Of a DNA stretch of 64,000 bases, positions 41,409-49,491 are shown piece after piece. The DNA is from Asanoa siamensis (GTDB taxonomy: Bacteria > Actinomycetota > Actinomycetes > Mycobacteriales > Micromonosporaceae), in NCBI RefSeq assembly GCF_016862555.1, contig NZ_BONE01000021.1, positions 1-64,000 on the forward strand, written 5' to 3'. The translations under genes were made by a program, and so were the position numbers. Numbering within the stretch: the first letter of the stretch is position 1; the number at the start of each line of letters is the position of its first letter. The notes below the pieces were generated by a model. That model searched no databases, was not told the DNA's origin, and was given only the letters and a program-made list of their open reading frames with translations.

Positions 41409-41414
41409 AACGTA
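41409..41414 (-). promoter_or_regulatory. -10 hexamer TACGTT of the erm leader
   Basis: On the minus strand TACGTT occupies -12 to -7 relative to the leader ATG. Upstream GGAAAA lies at the -35 distance (17 nt); an AT-rich patch in that place would fit WhiB7-type activation, but the match is too weak to claim. Confidence 0.5.
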
Positions 41415-41436
41415 CCAGCGGGGGCAACGCCTTTTC

Positions 41437-42108
41437 CTACAGCACGCGGCGCAGCCACTCCTCGACGCCGGCGATGTGCACGGTCGCCCAGGAGCGGGCC
41501 AGGTCGGGCTCGCGGCCGGAGATCGCGTCGACGATGGCCTGGTGCTGCTCGCGCGTGCGGGCGGCGGCGCCCTCCTGGGTCAGGCCGCGCCAGATGCGCG
41601 CCCGCATGGTCGGGCCGGAGAGCCCCTCGACCAGCGAGGCGAGCACCGTGTTGCCGGTGCCGACCGCGATCTGCCGGTGGAACTCGATGTCGTTGGCCAC
41701 CAGCGCCTCGATCGTCGGGTCGTCGCCCAGGTCGTCGAGGATGAGCTGGAGCTTGTCGATGTCGTCGTCGAGCATCCGCTCCGCGGCGAACGCGGCCGCC
41801 GCCGGCTCCAGCACCCGGCGCACCTCGAGGAACTGCAGCACCGTGTCGTCGCGGTGGAAGTCGACGACGAAGCTGAGCGCGTCGAGCAGCAGGGTGGGTT
41901 CGAGGCTCGTCACGTAGGTGCCGTCGCCCTGGCGCACGTCGAGCACGCGGATCATGGAGAGCGCCCGGACGGCCTCACGCAACGAGTTGCGGGACAGGCC
42001 CAGCCGCTCGGCGAGATCGGCCTCCTTCGGCAGCCGGGCACCCGGGCCCAGCTCCCCGGACATGATCATGCCCTTGATCTTGTCGATCGCCTCGTCGGTC
42101 AGTGCCAT
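41437..42108 (-). CDS. GntR/FadR subfamily transcriptional regulator
   Basis: A 223-residue regulator. The winged helix is ALTDEAIDKIKGMIMSGELG, then LPKEADLAERLGLSRNSLREAVRAL. The helical FCD ligand domain (about 85-215) contains FLEVRRVLEPAAAAFAAERM and HRQIAVGTGNTVLASLVEGL, with His/Asp positions typical of metal-assisted binding of sugar acids. It is the fifth gene of the deoxysugar operon, 25 bp after the lactonase-like gene. FadR-type proteins bind short palindromes such as the ACATCCGATGT sites found upstream of this operon. Confidence 0.9.
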   Translation of the reverse strand: MALTDEAIDKIKGMIMSGELGPGARLPKEADLAERLGLSRNSLREAVRALSMIRVLDVRQGDGTYVTSLEPTLLLDALSFVVDFHRDDTVLQFLEVRRVLEPAAAAFAAERMLDDDIDKLQLILDDLGDDPTIEALVANDIEFHRQIAVGTGNTVLASLVEGLSGPTMRARIWRGLTQEGAAARTREQHQAIVDAISGREPDLARSWATVHIAGVEEWLRRVL

Positions 42109-42133
42109 GTCCGCCCACCCTTCGCGATGAAAT

Positions 42134-42982
42134 CTACGCGGACAGGCGGTATGTGCGGGTCGCCGTGTCGCCCAGGATCGCCGCCCGTTCGGTCGCCGGC
42201 AGCTCACCGAGGGCGTCGAGGAGCGCCGCCCGGACGGTGCCGTAGTCACCGGCGAGCAGGCAGACCGGCCAGTCCGAGCCGAGCATCAGCCGCCGCGGGC
42301 CGAACAACTCGACCGCGCCGGCCACGTACGGACGCAGGTCGTCGACCGTCCACGCGGTCCAGTCGGCCTCGGTGGCCAGGCCGGAGACCTTGGCGGTGGC
42401 GTTGGGGCAGTCGGCCAGCGGCGCGATCGCCGCACGCCACTCGGCAAGCCCCTCGGCACCCGCCGTGATCCGCGGCTTGCCCAGGTGGTCGAGGACGAAC
42501 CGCACGTCGGGCAACGCGGCCGCCACCCGGGCCGCCGACGGCAACTGGTCGACCCGCACCACGAGGTCGAACGCGAGGCCCGCGGCCCCGATCGTGGCCA
42601 GGCCTTCCCGCACCTCCGCGCGATCAAGGTAGTCGGCCGACTCCCCCTGCACCTGGGATCGGATGCCGACGAGCCGCTCGCCACCCGGCAGCGCCCGATA
42701 GCCGGCGAGCGTCGCGGCGAGGTGCGGGTCGCAGGGATCGGCCCAGGCGACGACGCCGGCGATCTCCGGTGTGGCCGCGGCGTGGCCGAGCAGCACGGCC
42801 GCCTCGGCGGTGTCGCACCGGCCGCCCTCGACCAGCACCGAGCGCGCGACACCCGCGGCGGCGAGTTCGGCGGTCACCATGGCCGGCGTGAACGTCCGGT
42901 TGATCGGCTCGAGCCCGGGCTCGTCGAGCCAGGTGTAGCCGGCACCGGCGGCCCACAGGTGGTGGTGCGCGTCGACGATCAC
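42134..42982 (-). CDS. Amidohydrolase, probable L-fucono-1,5-lactonase
   Basis: A 282-residue TIM-barrel hydrolase of the amidohydrolase_2 family. IVDAHHHLW carries the N-terminal HxH, LDHLGKPRI and MLGSDWPVCLLAG are the later metal/catalytic segments. The family includes L-fuconolactonase and L-rhamnono-gamma-lactonase. Position between a sugar dehydrogenase and the regulator fits hydrolysis of the lactone made by the aldo/keto reductase. GTG 42982 overlaps the previous stop as GTGA. Confidence 0.85.
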   Translation of the reverse strand: MIVDAHHHLWAAGAGYTWLDEPGLEPINRTFTPAMVTAELAAAGVARSVLVEGGRCDTAEAAVLLGHAAATPEIAGVVAWADPCDPHLAATLAGYRALPGGERLVGIRSQVQGESADYLDRAEVREGLATIGAAGLAFDLVVRVDQLPSAARVAAALPDVRFVLDHLGKPRITAGAEGLAEWRAAIAPLADCPNATAKVSGLATEADWTAWTVDDLRPYVAGAVELFGPRRLMLGSDWPVCLLAGDYGTVRAALLDALGELPATERAAILGDTATRTYRLSA

Positions 42983-43929
42983 GCGACGGCCCGCGGGTCC
43001 AGCAACCCGGCCTCGACGAGGGCCGGCCAGAGCGCGTCCGGCGGCGGGGTGTCGAACAGCGCGGCGTTGCGCCGAACCTGCTCGGGCGAGTCCGCGCCGA
43101 CGATGACCGAGCGGACGGTCGGATGGCGGCCCGCGAAGGCGAGCGCCGCGGCCGGGAGCGTGCTGCCGTGCGCCGCGCAGACGTCGGCGATCGCGCCCGC
43201 CCGGGCCACCAACGCCGCCGGCGCCGGGCCGTACTCGTAGGGCAGCCCGGCGTGCGGCCGCTCCACGGCGAGCAGGCCGCTGTTGAAGATGCCCGCGTTG
43301 TGCACCACCGTGCCCGCCGCTTCGCAGGCCGGCAGGACGGCGTCGAGCGCGGGCTGCTCCAGCAGCGTGTAGCGGCCGGCCACGATGACGGCGTCCGGCG
43401 CACACTCCGCGACGAACCGGGCCAGGACGGCCGGGTCCATCGAGCCGATTCCGATCGCGCCGACGACGCCCTCGGCCCGCAACTCGCGCAGCGCCGGATA
43501 GCCCGTCGCGATCGCCTCGTCGGGCTTGTGCTCGGGATCGTGCAGCAGCGCCAGGTCGATCCGGTCCAGGCCGAGCCGGTCGAGGCTCTCCTCGATCGAG
43601 CGGCGCACACCGTCGCGGCTGAAGTCCCAGACGCGCCGGTGGGTGGCGGGCACCACGAAACCGGCGTCGTCGAGCCCGTCGGCGCCGCCCGGCACGGGCT
43701 CCAGCCTGCGGCCGACCTTGGTGCTGACCGTGAACTCCGCCCGTGGGCGCCCGGCCAGGCAGGCGCCGAGCCGGCGCTCGGACAGGCCGAGACCGTAGTG
43801 CGGCGCCGTGTCGAAGTACCGGATCCCGGCGTCCCAGGCCGCCTCGACGATGGCGGCCGCGTGCGCGTCGTCGATCGCCCGGTAGAGGTTGCCGAGCTGG
43901 GCGCAGCCCAGGGCCAGCGCGGCGGTCAC
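42979..43929 (-). CDS. Aldo/keto reductase, probable L-fucose (D-threo-aldose) dehydrogenase
   Basis: A 316-residue AKR. ALGCAQLGNLYRAIDD and GIRYFDTAPHYGLGLSERRLG hold the catalytic Asp and Tyr; FTVSTKVGRRL holds the Lys. The style (long insert FVVPATHRRVWDFSRDGVRR) is that of D-threo-aldose 1-dehydrogenases, which oxidise L-fucose, D-arabinose and L-galactose at C1 to the lactone. GTG 43929 overlaps the SDR stop as GTGA. The product would be the substrate of the next gene's enzyme. Confidence 0.87.
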   Translation of the reverse strand: MTAALALGCAQLGNLYRAIDDAHAAAIVEAAWDAGIRYFDTAPHYGLGLSERRLGACLAGRPRAEFTVSTKVGRRLEPVPGGADGLDDAGFVVPATHRRVWDFSRDGVRRSIEESLDRLGLDRIDLALLHDPEHKPDEAIATGYPALRELRAEGVVGAIGIGSMDPAVLARFVAECAPDAVIVAGRYTLLEQPALDAVLPACEAAGTVVHNAGIFNSGLLAVERPHAGLPYEYGPAPAALVARAGAIADVCAAHGSTLPAAALAFAGRHPTVRSVIVGADSPEQVRRNAALFDTPPPDALWPALVEAGLLDPRAVA

Positions 43930-44678
43930 GAGAGCGGCCGCAGCCGGAGCCCGTGCATGCCGCCGTCGACGTCCAGCACCGTGCCGGTGGTGGCACTGGC
44001 CGACGGACTGGCCAGATAACCGATCGCGGCGGCGACCTCCTCGGCCGAGACCAGCCGCCCGCTGGGTTGCCGGGCCTTCAGCGCGGCCAACTCGGCGTCG
44101 GGGTCCTGCGCCGCCGAGAGCAACCGGCGCACCCAGGGGGTGTCCGCGGTGCCCGGCGTGACGCAGTTGACCCGGATGCCCTCGCGGATGTGGTCGGCCG
44201 CCATCGCCAGCGTCAGCGAGAGCACCGCGCCCTTGCTGGCGCTGTAGAGCGCGCGGTTGGGCAGCCCGGCCGTCGCGGCGATCGAGCAGGTGTTGACGAT
44301 CGCGGCGTGCGCCGAGGCGCGCAGGTGCGGCAGGGCCGCCCGGGTGACCCGGACCATGCCGAGCACGTTGACGTCGAGCACCCGGTGCCACTCGTCGTCG
44401 TCGTTGTCGGCGACGGTGCCGGCCGCGCCGATGCCGGCGTTGTTGACCAGGATGTCGATGCCACCGAGCCGCTCCGCCGCGCTCGCGACACCCGCTCGTA
44501 CCGCCGCGTCGTCGGACACGTCGGCCACCACACCGACCATGCCGGGGTCGATGCCGTCGACCTTGAGGTCGAAGCAGGCCACCGTGGCGCCGCGGGCGGC
44601 CAGGAACCGGGCCGTCGCCAGGCCGATGCCCGAACCACCGCCGGTGACCACGGCCGAAAGGCCGTCGAACTCACCCAT
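43926..44678 (-). CDS. SDR, probable 2-keto-3-deoxy-L-fuconate 4-dehydrogenase
   Basis: A 250-residue classical short-chain dehydrogenase. SAVVTGGGSGIGLATARFLA binds NAD, DILVNNAGIG is the structural motif, and SIAATAGLPNRALYSASKG contains the catalytic Ser, Tyr and Lys. In the oxidative L-fucose pathway an SDR converts 2-keto-3-deoxy-L-fuconate to the 2,4-diketo acid. ATG 44678 is preferred over GTG 44681 since GGGAGG is 5 nt away. It overlaps the dehydratase stop by one base. Confidence 0.85.
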   Translation of the reverse strand: MGEFDGLSAVVTGGGSGIGLATARFLAARGATVACFDLKVDGIDPGMVGVVADVSDDAAVRAGVASAAERLGGIDILVNNAGIGAAGTVADNDDDEWHRVLDVNVLGMVRVTRAALPHLRASAHAAIVNTCSIAATAGLPNRALYSASKGAVLSLTLAMAADHIREGIRVNCVTPGTADTPWVRRLLSAAQDPDAELAALKARQPSGRLVSAEEVAAAIGYLASPSASATTGTVLDVDGGMHGLRLRPLS

Positions 44679-45982
44679 CACTGCCTCCCGCTCCAGATCG
44701 GCCCATCAGGGTACGTGTAGTCGGAGAGTGTCTCGGGGCGCATGGTCGTGCTGAACCCCGGCATCGTCGGGGCCACGTAGTGCCCGTCCCGGACCACGGC
44801 CGGGTCGACGAAGTGCTCGTGCAGGTGGTCGGCGAACTCGACGACCCGGTTCTCCATCGTCCCGGACACCGCGACGTAGTCGAACATCGAGAGGTGCCGC
44901 ACCAGCTCGCAGAGGCCGACGCCGCCGGCGTGCGGGCAGACCGGCACGCCGAACTTGGCCGCCAGCAACAGGATCGCGACGTTCTCGTTGACGCCGGCCA
45001 CCCGGGTGGCGTCGAGCTGCAGGTAGGACAGCCCGCCGAGCTGCAGGAGCTGCTTGAAGACCACCCGGTTCTGCACGTGCTCACCGGTAGCCACCGGGAT
45101 CGGCGCGATCCCGCGGGCGATCGCCGCGTGCCCGACCACGTCGTCCGGGCTCGTCGGTTCCTCGACCCACCACGGGTCGAACTCGGCCAGCGCCGACACC
45201 CACTCGATCGCGTCGGCCACGTCCCACCGCTGGTTGGCGTCGACCGCGATCCGGAAGTCGGGCCCGCACACCTCGCGGGCGATCCGCAACCGGCGGACGT
45301 CGTCGGCCAGGTCCGCGCCGACCTTGAGCTTGATCTGGGTGAACCCCTGGTCCAACGCCTCCTGGCAGAGCCGGCGCAGCTTCGCGTCGTCGTACCCGAG
45401 CCAGCCGGGGGTCGTCGTGTACGCCGGGTAGCCAGTGGCCAGGATCGTGTCGATCCGCTCGGCGCGGCCCTTCTCCGCGGCCCGCAGGATCTCCAGGGCC
45501 TCGTCGCGGGTGAGCGCGTCGGTCAGGTAGCGGAAGTCGACGAGGTCGACGAGCTGCTCCGGGGTCAGCTCCGCCAGCAGCCGCCAGAGCGGCAGGCCGG
45601 CCCGCTTGGCCTTGAGGTCCCAGAGCGCGTTGACCACGGCCGAGATGGCCATGTGCATGACGCCCTTCTCCGGGCCGAGCCAGCGGAGCTGCGAGTCGTG
45701 CACGAGCTCGCGCCAGAACCCGCCCAGGTCGCCGAGCACCTCCTCGACGTCCCGCCCGACCAGCCACGGCCGCAGCGCGGTGATCGCCGCGGTCTGCACG
45801 TCGTTGCCGCGCCCGATGGTGAACGCGAAGCCATGGCCCTCGGCGGCGTCGGGCTCGTCGGTGCGCAGCACCACGTACGCCGTGGAGTAGTCGGGGTCGG
45901 GGTTCATCGCGTCCGACCCGTCGAGCTCGAGCGAGGTCGGGAACCGCACGTCATAGGTGTCCAGCGACACGAACTGAGGCAT
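44678..45982 (-). CDS. Enolase-superfamily dehydratase, probable L-fuconate dehydratase
   Basis: A 434-residue mandelate-racemase-type enzyme. IKLKVGADL gives the Lys-x-Lys base, [21 protein letters not shown] and [10 protein letters not shown] the Mg ligands, and [12 protein letters not shown] the His. Length and the N-terminal text ([26 protein letters not shown]) match L-fuconate dehydratases, which make 2-keto-3-deoxy-L-fuconate. It is the first gene of the operon. A perfect ACATCCGATGT palindrome lies 79-89 bp before its ATG, at a fitting distance for the promoter region. Confidence 0.92.
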   Translation of the reverse strand: MPQFVSLDTYDVRFPTSLELDGSDAMNPDPDYSTAYVVLRTDEPDAAEGHGFAFTIGRGNDVQTAAITALRPWLVGRDVEEVLGDLGGFWRELVHDSQLRWLGPEKGVMHMAISAVVNALWDLKAKRAGLPLWRLLAELTPEQLVDLVDFRYLTDALTRDEALEILRAAEKGRAERIDTILATGYPAYTTTPGWLGYDDAKLRRLCQEALDQGFTQIKLKVGADLADDVRRLRIAREVCGPDFRIAVDANQRWDVADAIEWVSALAEFDPWWVEEPTSPDDVVGHAAIARGIAPIPVATGEHVQNRVVFKQLLQLGGLSYLQLDATRVAGVNENVAILLLAAKFGVPVCPHAGGVGLCELVRHLSMFDYVAVSGTMENRVVEFADHLHEHFVDPAVVRDGHYVAPTMPGFSTTMRPETLSDYTYPDGPIWSGRQ

Positions 45983-46035
45983 CAAGCCATCCCATACATC
46001 GGAGGTGTGAGGGAGGATAACCACCGATGTCGGCC

Positions 46036-46929
46036 TCATGGGAGGGTGTCCGGCTGTGATACATCCGATGTGAGCGCTGCGGGCAGGTTGTCGAGCCGCC
46101 CGCAGCCGCGCGCGGTGAACGGCCGGCTGCCGACAAGCCCGAACAGGCCGCCCAGGATCGCCTCCAGTTCCGCGGCGCCCGGGCGGGCCACCTCGGCCAG
46201 CACGGCCGCCGCCCGGTCGTGGCGACCCAACCGGCACAGGGCGTACGCGTCGCCGGCCCGCTTCCCAACCACGTCGGCCAGATCGGCGCGCTGGCGGAGG
46301 TCGAGGAACTCCGGGATCTCCGTCGCCACCGTGAGGCACACGTCATCGGATGTCTCCGCCGACCGCCAGCGCCCCGCTCCCGCGTACCGGGCCAGCACCG
46401 CCCGCGCCCGATCGGCCGCCTCGATCTCCACCACCGCCGCCTCGTCGGCCTCACCGAGGCGGCGCAGCAGTGCCGCGAACACCCGGCCCCGGCCGGCCCG
46501 CACGGCGTCGGCCGCGACCTCGCCGCCCGGCACCGGCGCCGCGACCAGCGCGCGGATCCGGTCGAGCACGGTGGCGCCACCGGCCTTCTCGGCCAGCAGG
46601 TCCAGATCGCCGGTGAGCGCCAGGTAGGCGTGGACGGCCCGGAACTCGTCGGCGTCACCGGCCAACTCGGCGAGCAGCCGCGCCCGGGTGGCGGCCGGGT
46701 CGAGCAGGGCGGCCGCGCGGGGGCCGGCCGCTTCGCCGCTGACCACCGCCCAGGCCGCGCGGTAGTAGGTGCGGGCGAGCGCGTCGGGCGCGCCGACCAG
46801 CGCCGGCAGGTGCCCCGAGAACGTGTCGTTGCCGGGCGTGAACGCGGCCGGCCAACGGTCCCGCGGACCGTCCCACTGCCCCGCGACACGATCGATCGAT
46901 GGCACGCCCTCCGGCACGAACGCGACCAT
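46036..46929 (-). CDS. Unrecognised protein with fragmentary similarity to (alpha/alpha)6-barrel glycosidases
   Basis: A 297-residue protein. [54 protein letters not shown] and [15 protein letters not shown] (given as parts) recall trehalase- or debranching-like barrels that normally run to about 700 residues; much of the usual catalytic core is missing, and I cannot name a catalytic pair. The C-terminal third is Ala/Arg-rich. It may be a shrunken paralogue or a regulator derived from one. It lies between two perfect copies of the ACATCCGATGT operator, one 11 bp before its ATG, one inside its last codons. Confidence 0.6.
   Translation of the reverse strand: MVAFVPEGVPSIDRVAGQWDGPRDRWPAAFTPGNDTFSGHLPALVGAPDALARTYYRAAWAVVSGEAAGPRAAALLDPAATRARLLAELAGDADEFRAVHAYLALTGDLDLLAEKAGGATVLDRIRALVAAPVPGGEVAADAVRAGRGRVFAALLRRLGEADEAAVVEIEAADRARAVLARYAGAGRWRSAETSDDVCLTVATEIPEFLDLRQRADLADVVGKRAGDAYALCRLGRHDRAAAVLAEVARPGAAELEAILGGLFGLVGSRPFTARGCGRLDNLPAALTSDVSQPDTLP
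46061..46071. promoter_or_regulatory. ACATCCGATGT operator upstream of the deoxysugar operon
   Basis: A perfect palindrome (ACATC-C-GATGT) within the longer GTGATACATCCGATGTGA. It lies in the last codons of the 297-residue gene and 79 bp before the dehydratase ATG. A related but imperfect copy (ATACATCGGAGGTGT) occurs at 45994-46008. Confidence 0.65.
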
Positions 46930-46939
46930 AGTTATCGAT

Positions 46940-46950
46940 ACATCCGATGT
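46940..46950. promoter_or_regulatory. ACATCCGATGT operator before the 297-residue gene
   Basis: Second perfect copy, in CGATACATCCGATGTCAA, 11 bp upstream of ATG 46929. A half copy (GATACATCCGACA) follows at 47001-47013, toward the divergent cydA gene. Confidence 0.65.
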
Positions 46951-47035
46951 CAACGGCGGACAGCTCGGGCCGGCGCGGCATTGTCCGGCGAGGCGGGCGT
47001 GATACATCCGACAACTTCCGCGTCTACGACGTCCC

Positions 47036-47048
47036 GTAGTATTACTAC
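47036..47048. promoter_or_regulatory. GTAGTA-T-TACTAC palindrome before cydA
   Basis: A perfect 6+6 bp inverted repeat, with a third half-site CGTAGTAA at 47053-47060 and cydA starting at 47073. TAGTAT inside it could serve as a -10. It does not match the Rex consensus. Confidence 0.5.
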
Positions 47049-47072
47049 TGGCCGTAGTAAATGGGGGTTCGC

Positions 47073-48488
47073 ATGGACGCGCTCGACGTCGCCCGCTGGC
47101 AGTTCGGTGTCACCACCGTCTACCACTTCCTCTTCGTGCCGCTGACCATCGGGCTCGGCCCGCTGGTGGCCACCTTGCAGACGCTCTGGTACCGCACCGG
47201 CAACCCGCGCTACCTGCGCCTGACCCACTTCTACGGGAAGCTCTTCCTGATCAACTTCGCGATGGGCGTGGTCACCGGCATCGTCCAGGAGTTCCAGTTC
47301 GGCATGAACTGGAGCGACTACTCGCGCTTCGTCGGCGACGTGTTCGGCGCGCCGCTGGCGATGGAGGCGCTGCTCGCGTTCTTCCTCGAGTCGACGTTCC
47401 TCGGCCTGTGGATCTTCGGCTGGGAGAAGCTGCCGAAACGGATCCACCTCGCGACGATCTGGACCGCCGCGCTCGGCAGCGTGCTGTCGATGTTCTTCAT
47501 CCTGGCCGCGAACTCCTGGATGCAGAACCCGGTCGGCTTCGAGATGAACCCCGAGACCGGCCGTCCCCAACTCACCGACATCTGGGCCGTGCTGACCAAC
47601 AAGGTCGCGCTGATCACCTTCCCGCACACGCTGGCCGCCGCGTTCCTCGTCGCGGGCGCGCTGCTGGTCGCGGTCTCGCTCTGGCACGTCGTCCGGCGGC
47701 CGGCGAAGGACGAGAGCGAGCACCGGTTCGCCCTCAAGCTCGGCGCCTGGGTCACGCTGGTGTCCAGCGCCGCCCTCGTCTTCACCGGCGACATCCAGGG
47801 CAAGATCATGACCGAGGTGCAGCCGATGAAGATGGCGGCGGCCGAGGCGCTCTACCAGTCCGAACAGCCGGCGTCGTTCTCCGTGCTGACCATCGGCACC
47901 CTCGACGGCAGCCGCGAGGTGTTCGCGCTCAAGCTGCCGTACCTGCTCTCGTTCCTGGCCACCGGCAACCCGAAGGGCGCGGTCGAGGGCATCAACGACC
48001 TGCAGGCCCGGTACGCGGCCGAGTACGGTCCGGGCAGCTACTCGCCGATCGTCCCGGTGACCTACTGGAGCTTCCGGGTGATGATCACGCTGGGCCTGGC
48101 CGCGGCCGCCATCGCGCTGCTGGTGCTCTGGTCGCAGCGGCGCGGCCGGACCCCGACCAACCGCTGGTTGCTGCGGGCCGGCCTGATCCTGCCGCTGCTG
48201 CCGCTCGGCGCGAGCACGGCGGGCTGGATCTTCACCGAGATGGGCCGGCAGCCGTGGATCGTCTTCGGCGAGTTGCTCACCCGCAACGGTGTCTCCCGCA
48301 GCGTCTCGCTGACCGAGATGCTCACCTCGTTCCTCGCCTTCACGCTGATCTACGCGATCCTCGCGCTGATCGAGGGCAGACTCCTGCTCCGGTATGCGAA
48401 GGCCGGGCTGCCACCGCCGAAGCCGGATCCGGACGAGGAGTCCGGCGAGGAAGACGACGACGTGCCCGCGCTCGCCGGCGCCTACTGA
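47073..48488 (+). CDS. cydA: Cytochrome bd quinol oxidase subunit I
   Basis: A 471-residue membrane protein that oxidises quinol and reduces oxygen at low tension. VYHFLFVPLTIGLGPLVA has the haem-ligand His (residue 18); NFAMGVVTGIVQEFQFGMNW, FPHTLAAAFLVAG and the quinol-loop start GKIMTEVQPMKMAAAEALY are typical. The quinol loop is short, as in actinobacteria. The second ATG (47073) is preferred as GGGGG lies 5 nt upstream. The end is an acidic tail (DPDEESGEEDDD). cydB follows after 13 bp. Confidence 0.95.
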   Translation: MDALDVARWQFGVTTVYHFLFVPLTIGLGPLVATLQTLWYRTGNPRYLRLTHFYGKLFLINFAMGVVTGIVQEFQFGMNWSDYSRFVGDVFGAPLAMEALLAFFLESTFLGLWIFGWEKLPKRIHLATIWTAALGSVLSMFFILAANSWMQNPVGFEMNPETGRPQLTDIWAVLTNKVALITFPHTLAAAFLVAGALLVAVSLWHVVRRPAKDESEHRFALKLGAWVTLVSSAALVFTGDIQGKIMTEVQPMKMAAAEALYQSEQPASFSVLTIGTLDGSREVFALKLPYLLSFLATGNPKGAVEGINDLQARYAAEYGPGSYSPIVPVTYWSFRVMITLGLAAAAIALLVLWSQRRGRTPTNRWLLRAGLILPLLPLGASTAGWIFTEMGRQPWIVFGELLTRNGVSRSVSLTEMLTSFLAFTLIYAILALIEGRLLLRYAKAGLPPPKPDPDEESGEEDDDVPALAGAY

Positions 48489-48501
48489 ACGGGAGACCAC
48501 A

Positions 48502-49491
48502 GTGGACCTGCCCACCTTCTGGTTCCTCGCGATCGCCTTCCTGTTCGTCGGCTACTTCGTGCTGGAGGGCTTCGACTTCGGCGTGGGCGTGCTGATGCGC
48601 ACGTTCGGCCGCGACCAGGCCGAGCGCCGGCTGCTGCTCAACACCATCGGCCCCGTCTGGGACGGCAACGAGGTCTGGCTGATCACCGCGGCCGGCTCGA
48701 TGTTCGCCGCCTTCCCGCACTGGTACGCCAGCGTCTTCTCCGGTTTCTACCTGCCGATGCTGCTGATCCTGCTGGCGCTGATCGTGCGCGGGGTGGCGTT
48801 CGAGTTCCGGGGCAAGCGCGACGACGCCGCCTGGCGGGCCCGCTGGGACTGGGCGATCCTGTGTGGATCGTTGCTGCCCGCCCTGCTCTGGGGCCTGATC
48901 TTCGCCAACGTCGTACGCGGTGTGCCGCTCGCCGCCGACCACGAGTACGCGGGCGGCCTGGCCGACCTGCTCAACCCGTTCGCCCTGCTGGGCGCGGCCA
49001 CTTTCGCCGCGGTCTTCGTGCTGCACGGCGCGGTCTTCGTGGCGCTCAAGACGACCGGCGAGGTGCGCGACCGGGCCAACAGGCTGGCGGCCCGGTTCGG
49101 CCCGGTCGCGGTCGCGCTGCTGCTCGGCTTCCTCGCCTGGATGCTGGTCGGCGTGCGCCGCGACCCGGCCGCGATCGGGGTGGGCAGCGCCGCGGCTGTG
49201 GCCGCCGTCGCCGCGCTGGGTGCCAACCGGGTGCGCCGCGAGGGCTGGGCGTTCGCGGGCACGGCGGCGGCGATCGGGCTGACCGTGGTCGCGCTGTTCG
49301 CCGCGCTGCACCCGGCCCTGCTGCCGTCGACCGGCGACCCCGCCGGCACGCTGACGGTGGCCAACGCCGCCGCCAGCGCGTACTCCTTGAAGATCATGAC
49401 CGTCGTGGCCGGCGTCTTCCTGCCGCTGGTGCTGCTCTACCAGGGCTGGACCTACTGGGTCTTCCGCAAGCGGCTCAGCCTCACACGATAG
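48502..49491 (+). CDS. cydB: Cytochrome bd quinol oxidase subunit II
   Basis: A 329-residue membrane protein with eight to nine TM helices. FVLEGFDFGVGVLMRTFGRD and IGPVWDGNEVWLITAAGSMFAAFP are the N-terminal family signatures; YQGWTYWVFRKRL closes the protein. GGGAG is 6 nt before GTG 48502. It forms an operon with cydA. The ABC assembly genes cydDC do not follow here; instead the convergent SDR gene overlaps the 3' end by 11 bp. Confidence 0.95.
   Translation: MDLPTFWFLAIAFLFVGYFVLEGFDFGVGVLMRTFGRDQAERRLLLNTIGPVWDGNEVWLITAAGSMFAAFPHWYASVFSGFYLPMLLILLALIVRGVAFEFRGKRDDAAWRARWDWAILCGSLLPALLWGLIFANVVRGVPLAADHEYAGGLADLLNPFALLGAATFAAVFVLHGAVFVALKTTGEVRDRANRLAARFGPVAVALLLGFLAWMLVGVRRDPAAIGVGSAAAVAAVAALGANRVRREGWAFAGTAAAIGLTVVALFAALHPALLPSTGDPAGTLTVANAAASAYSLKIMTVVAGVFLPLVLLYQGWTYWVFRKRLSLTR

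Noticed and set aside
41403-41440. A WhiB7-type promoter (AT-rich patch plus -35) for erm
   Set aside because: GGAAAA is at about the right distance from TACGTT, but no acceptable -35 hexamer accompanies it; too weak to claim.
42106-42117. ATGTCCGCCC near the GntR start as another copy of the IclR operator
   Set aside because: Only one half-site matches, it overlaps the start codon of an unrelated regulon and no inverted partner is present.
47036-47048. Rex redox-repressor site before cydA
   Set aside because: Rex sites read TGTGAANNNNTTCACA; the palindrome here is GTAGTATTACTAC.
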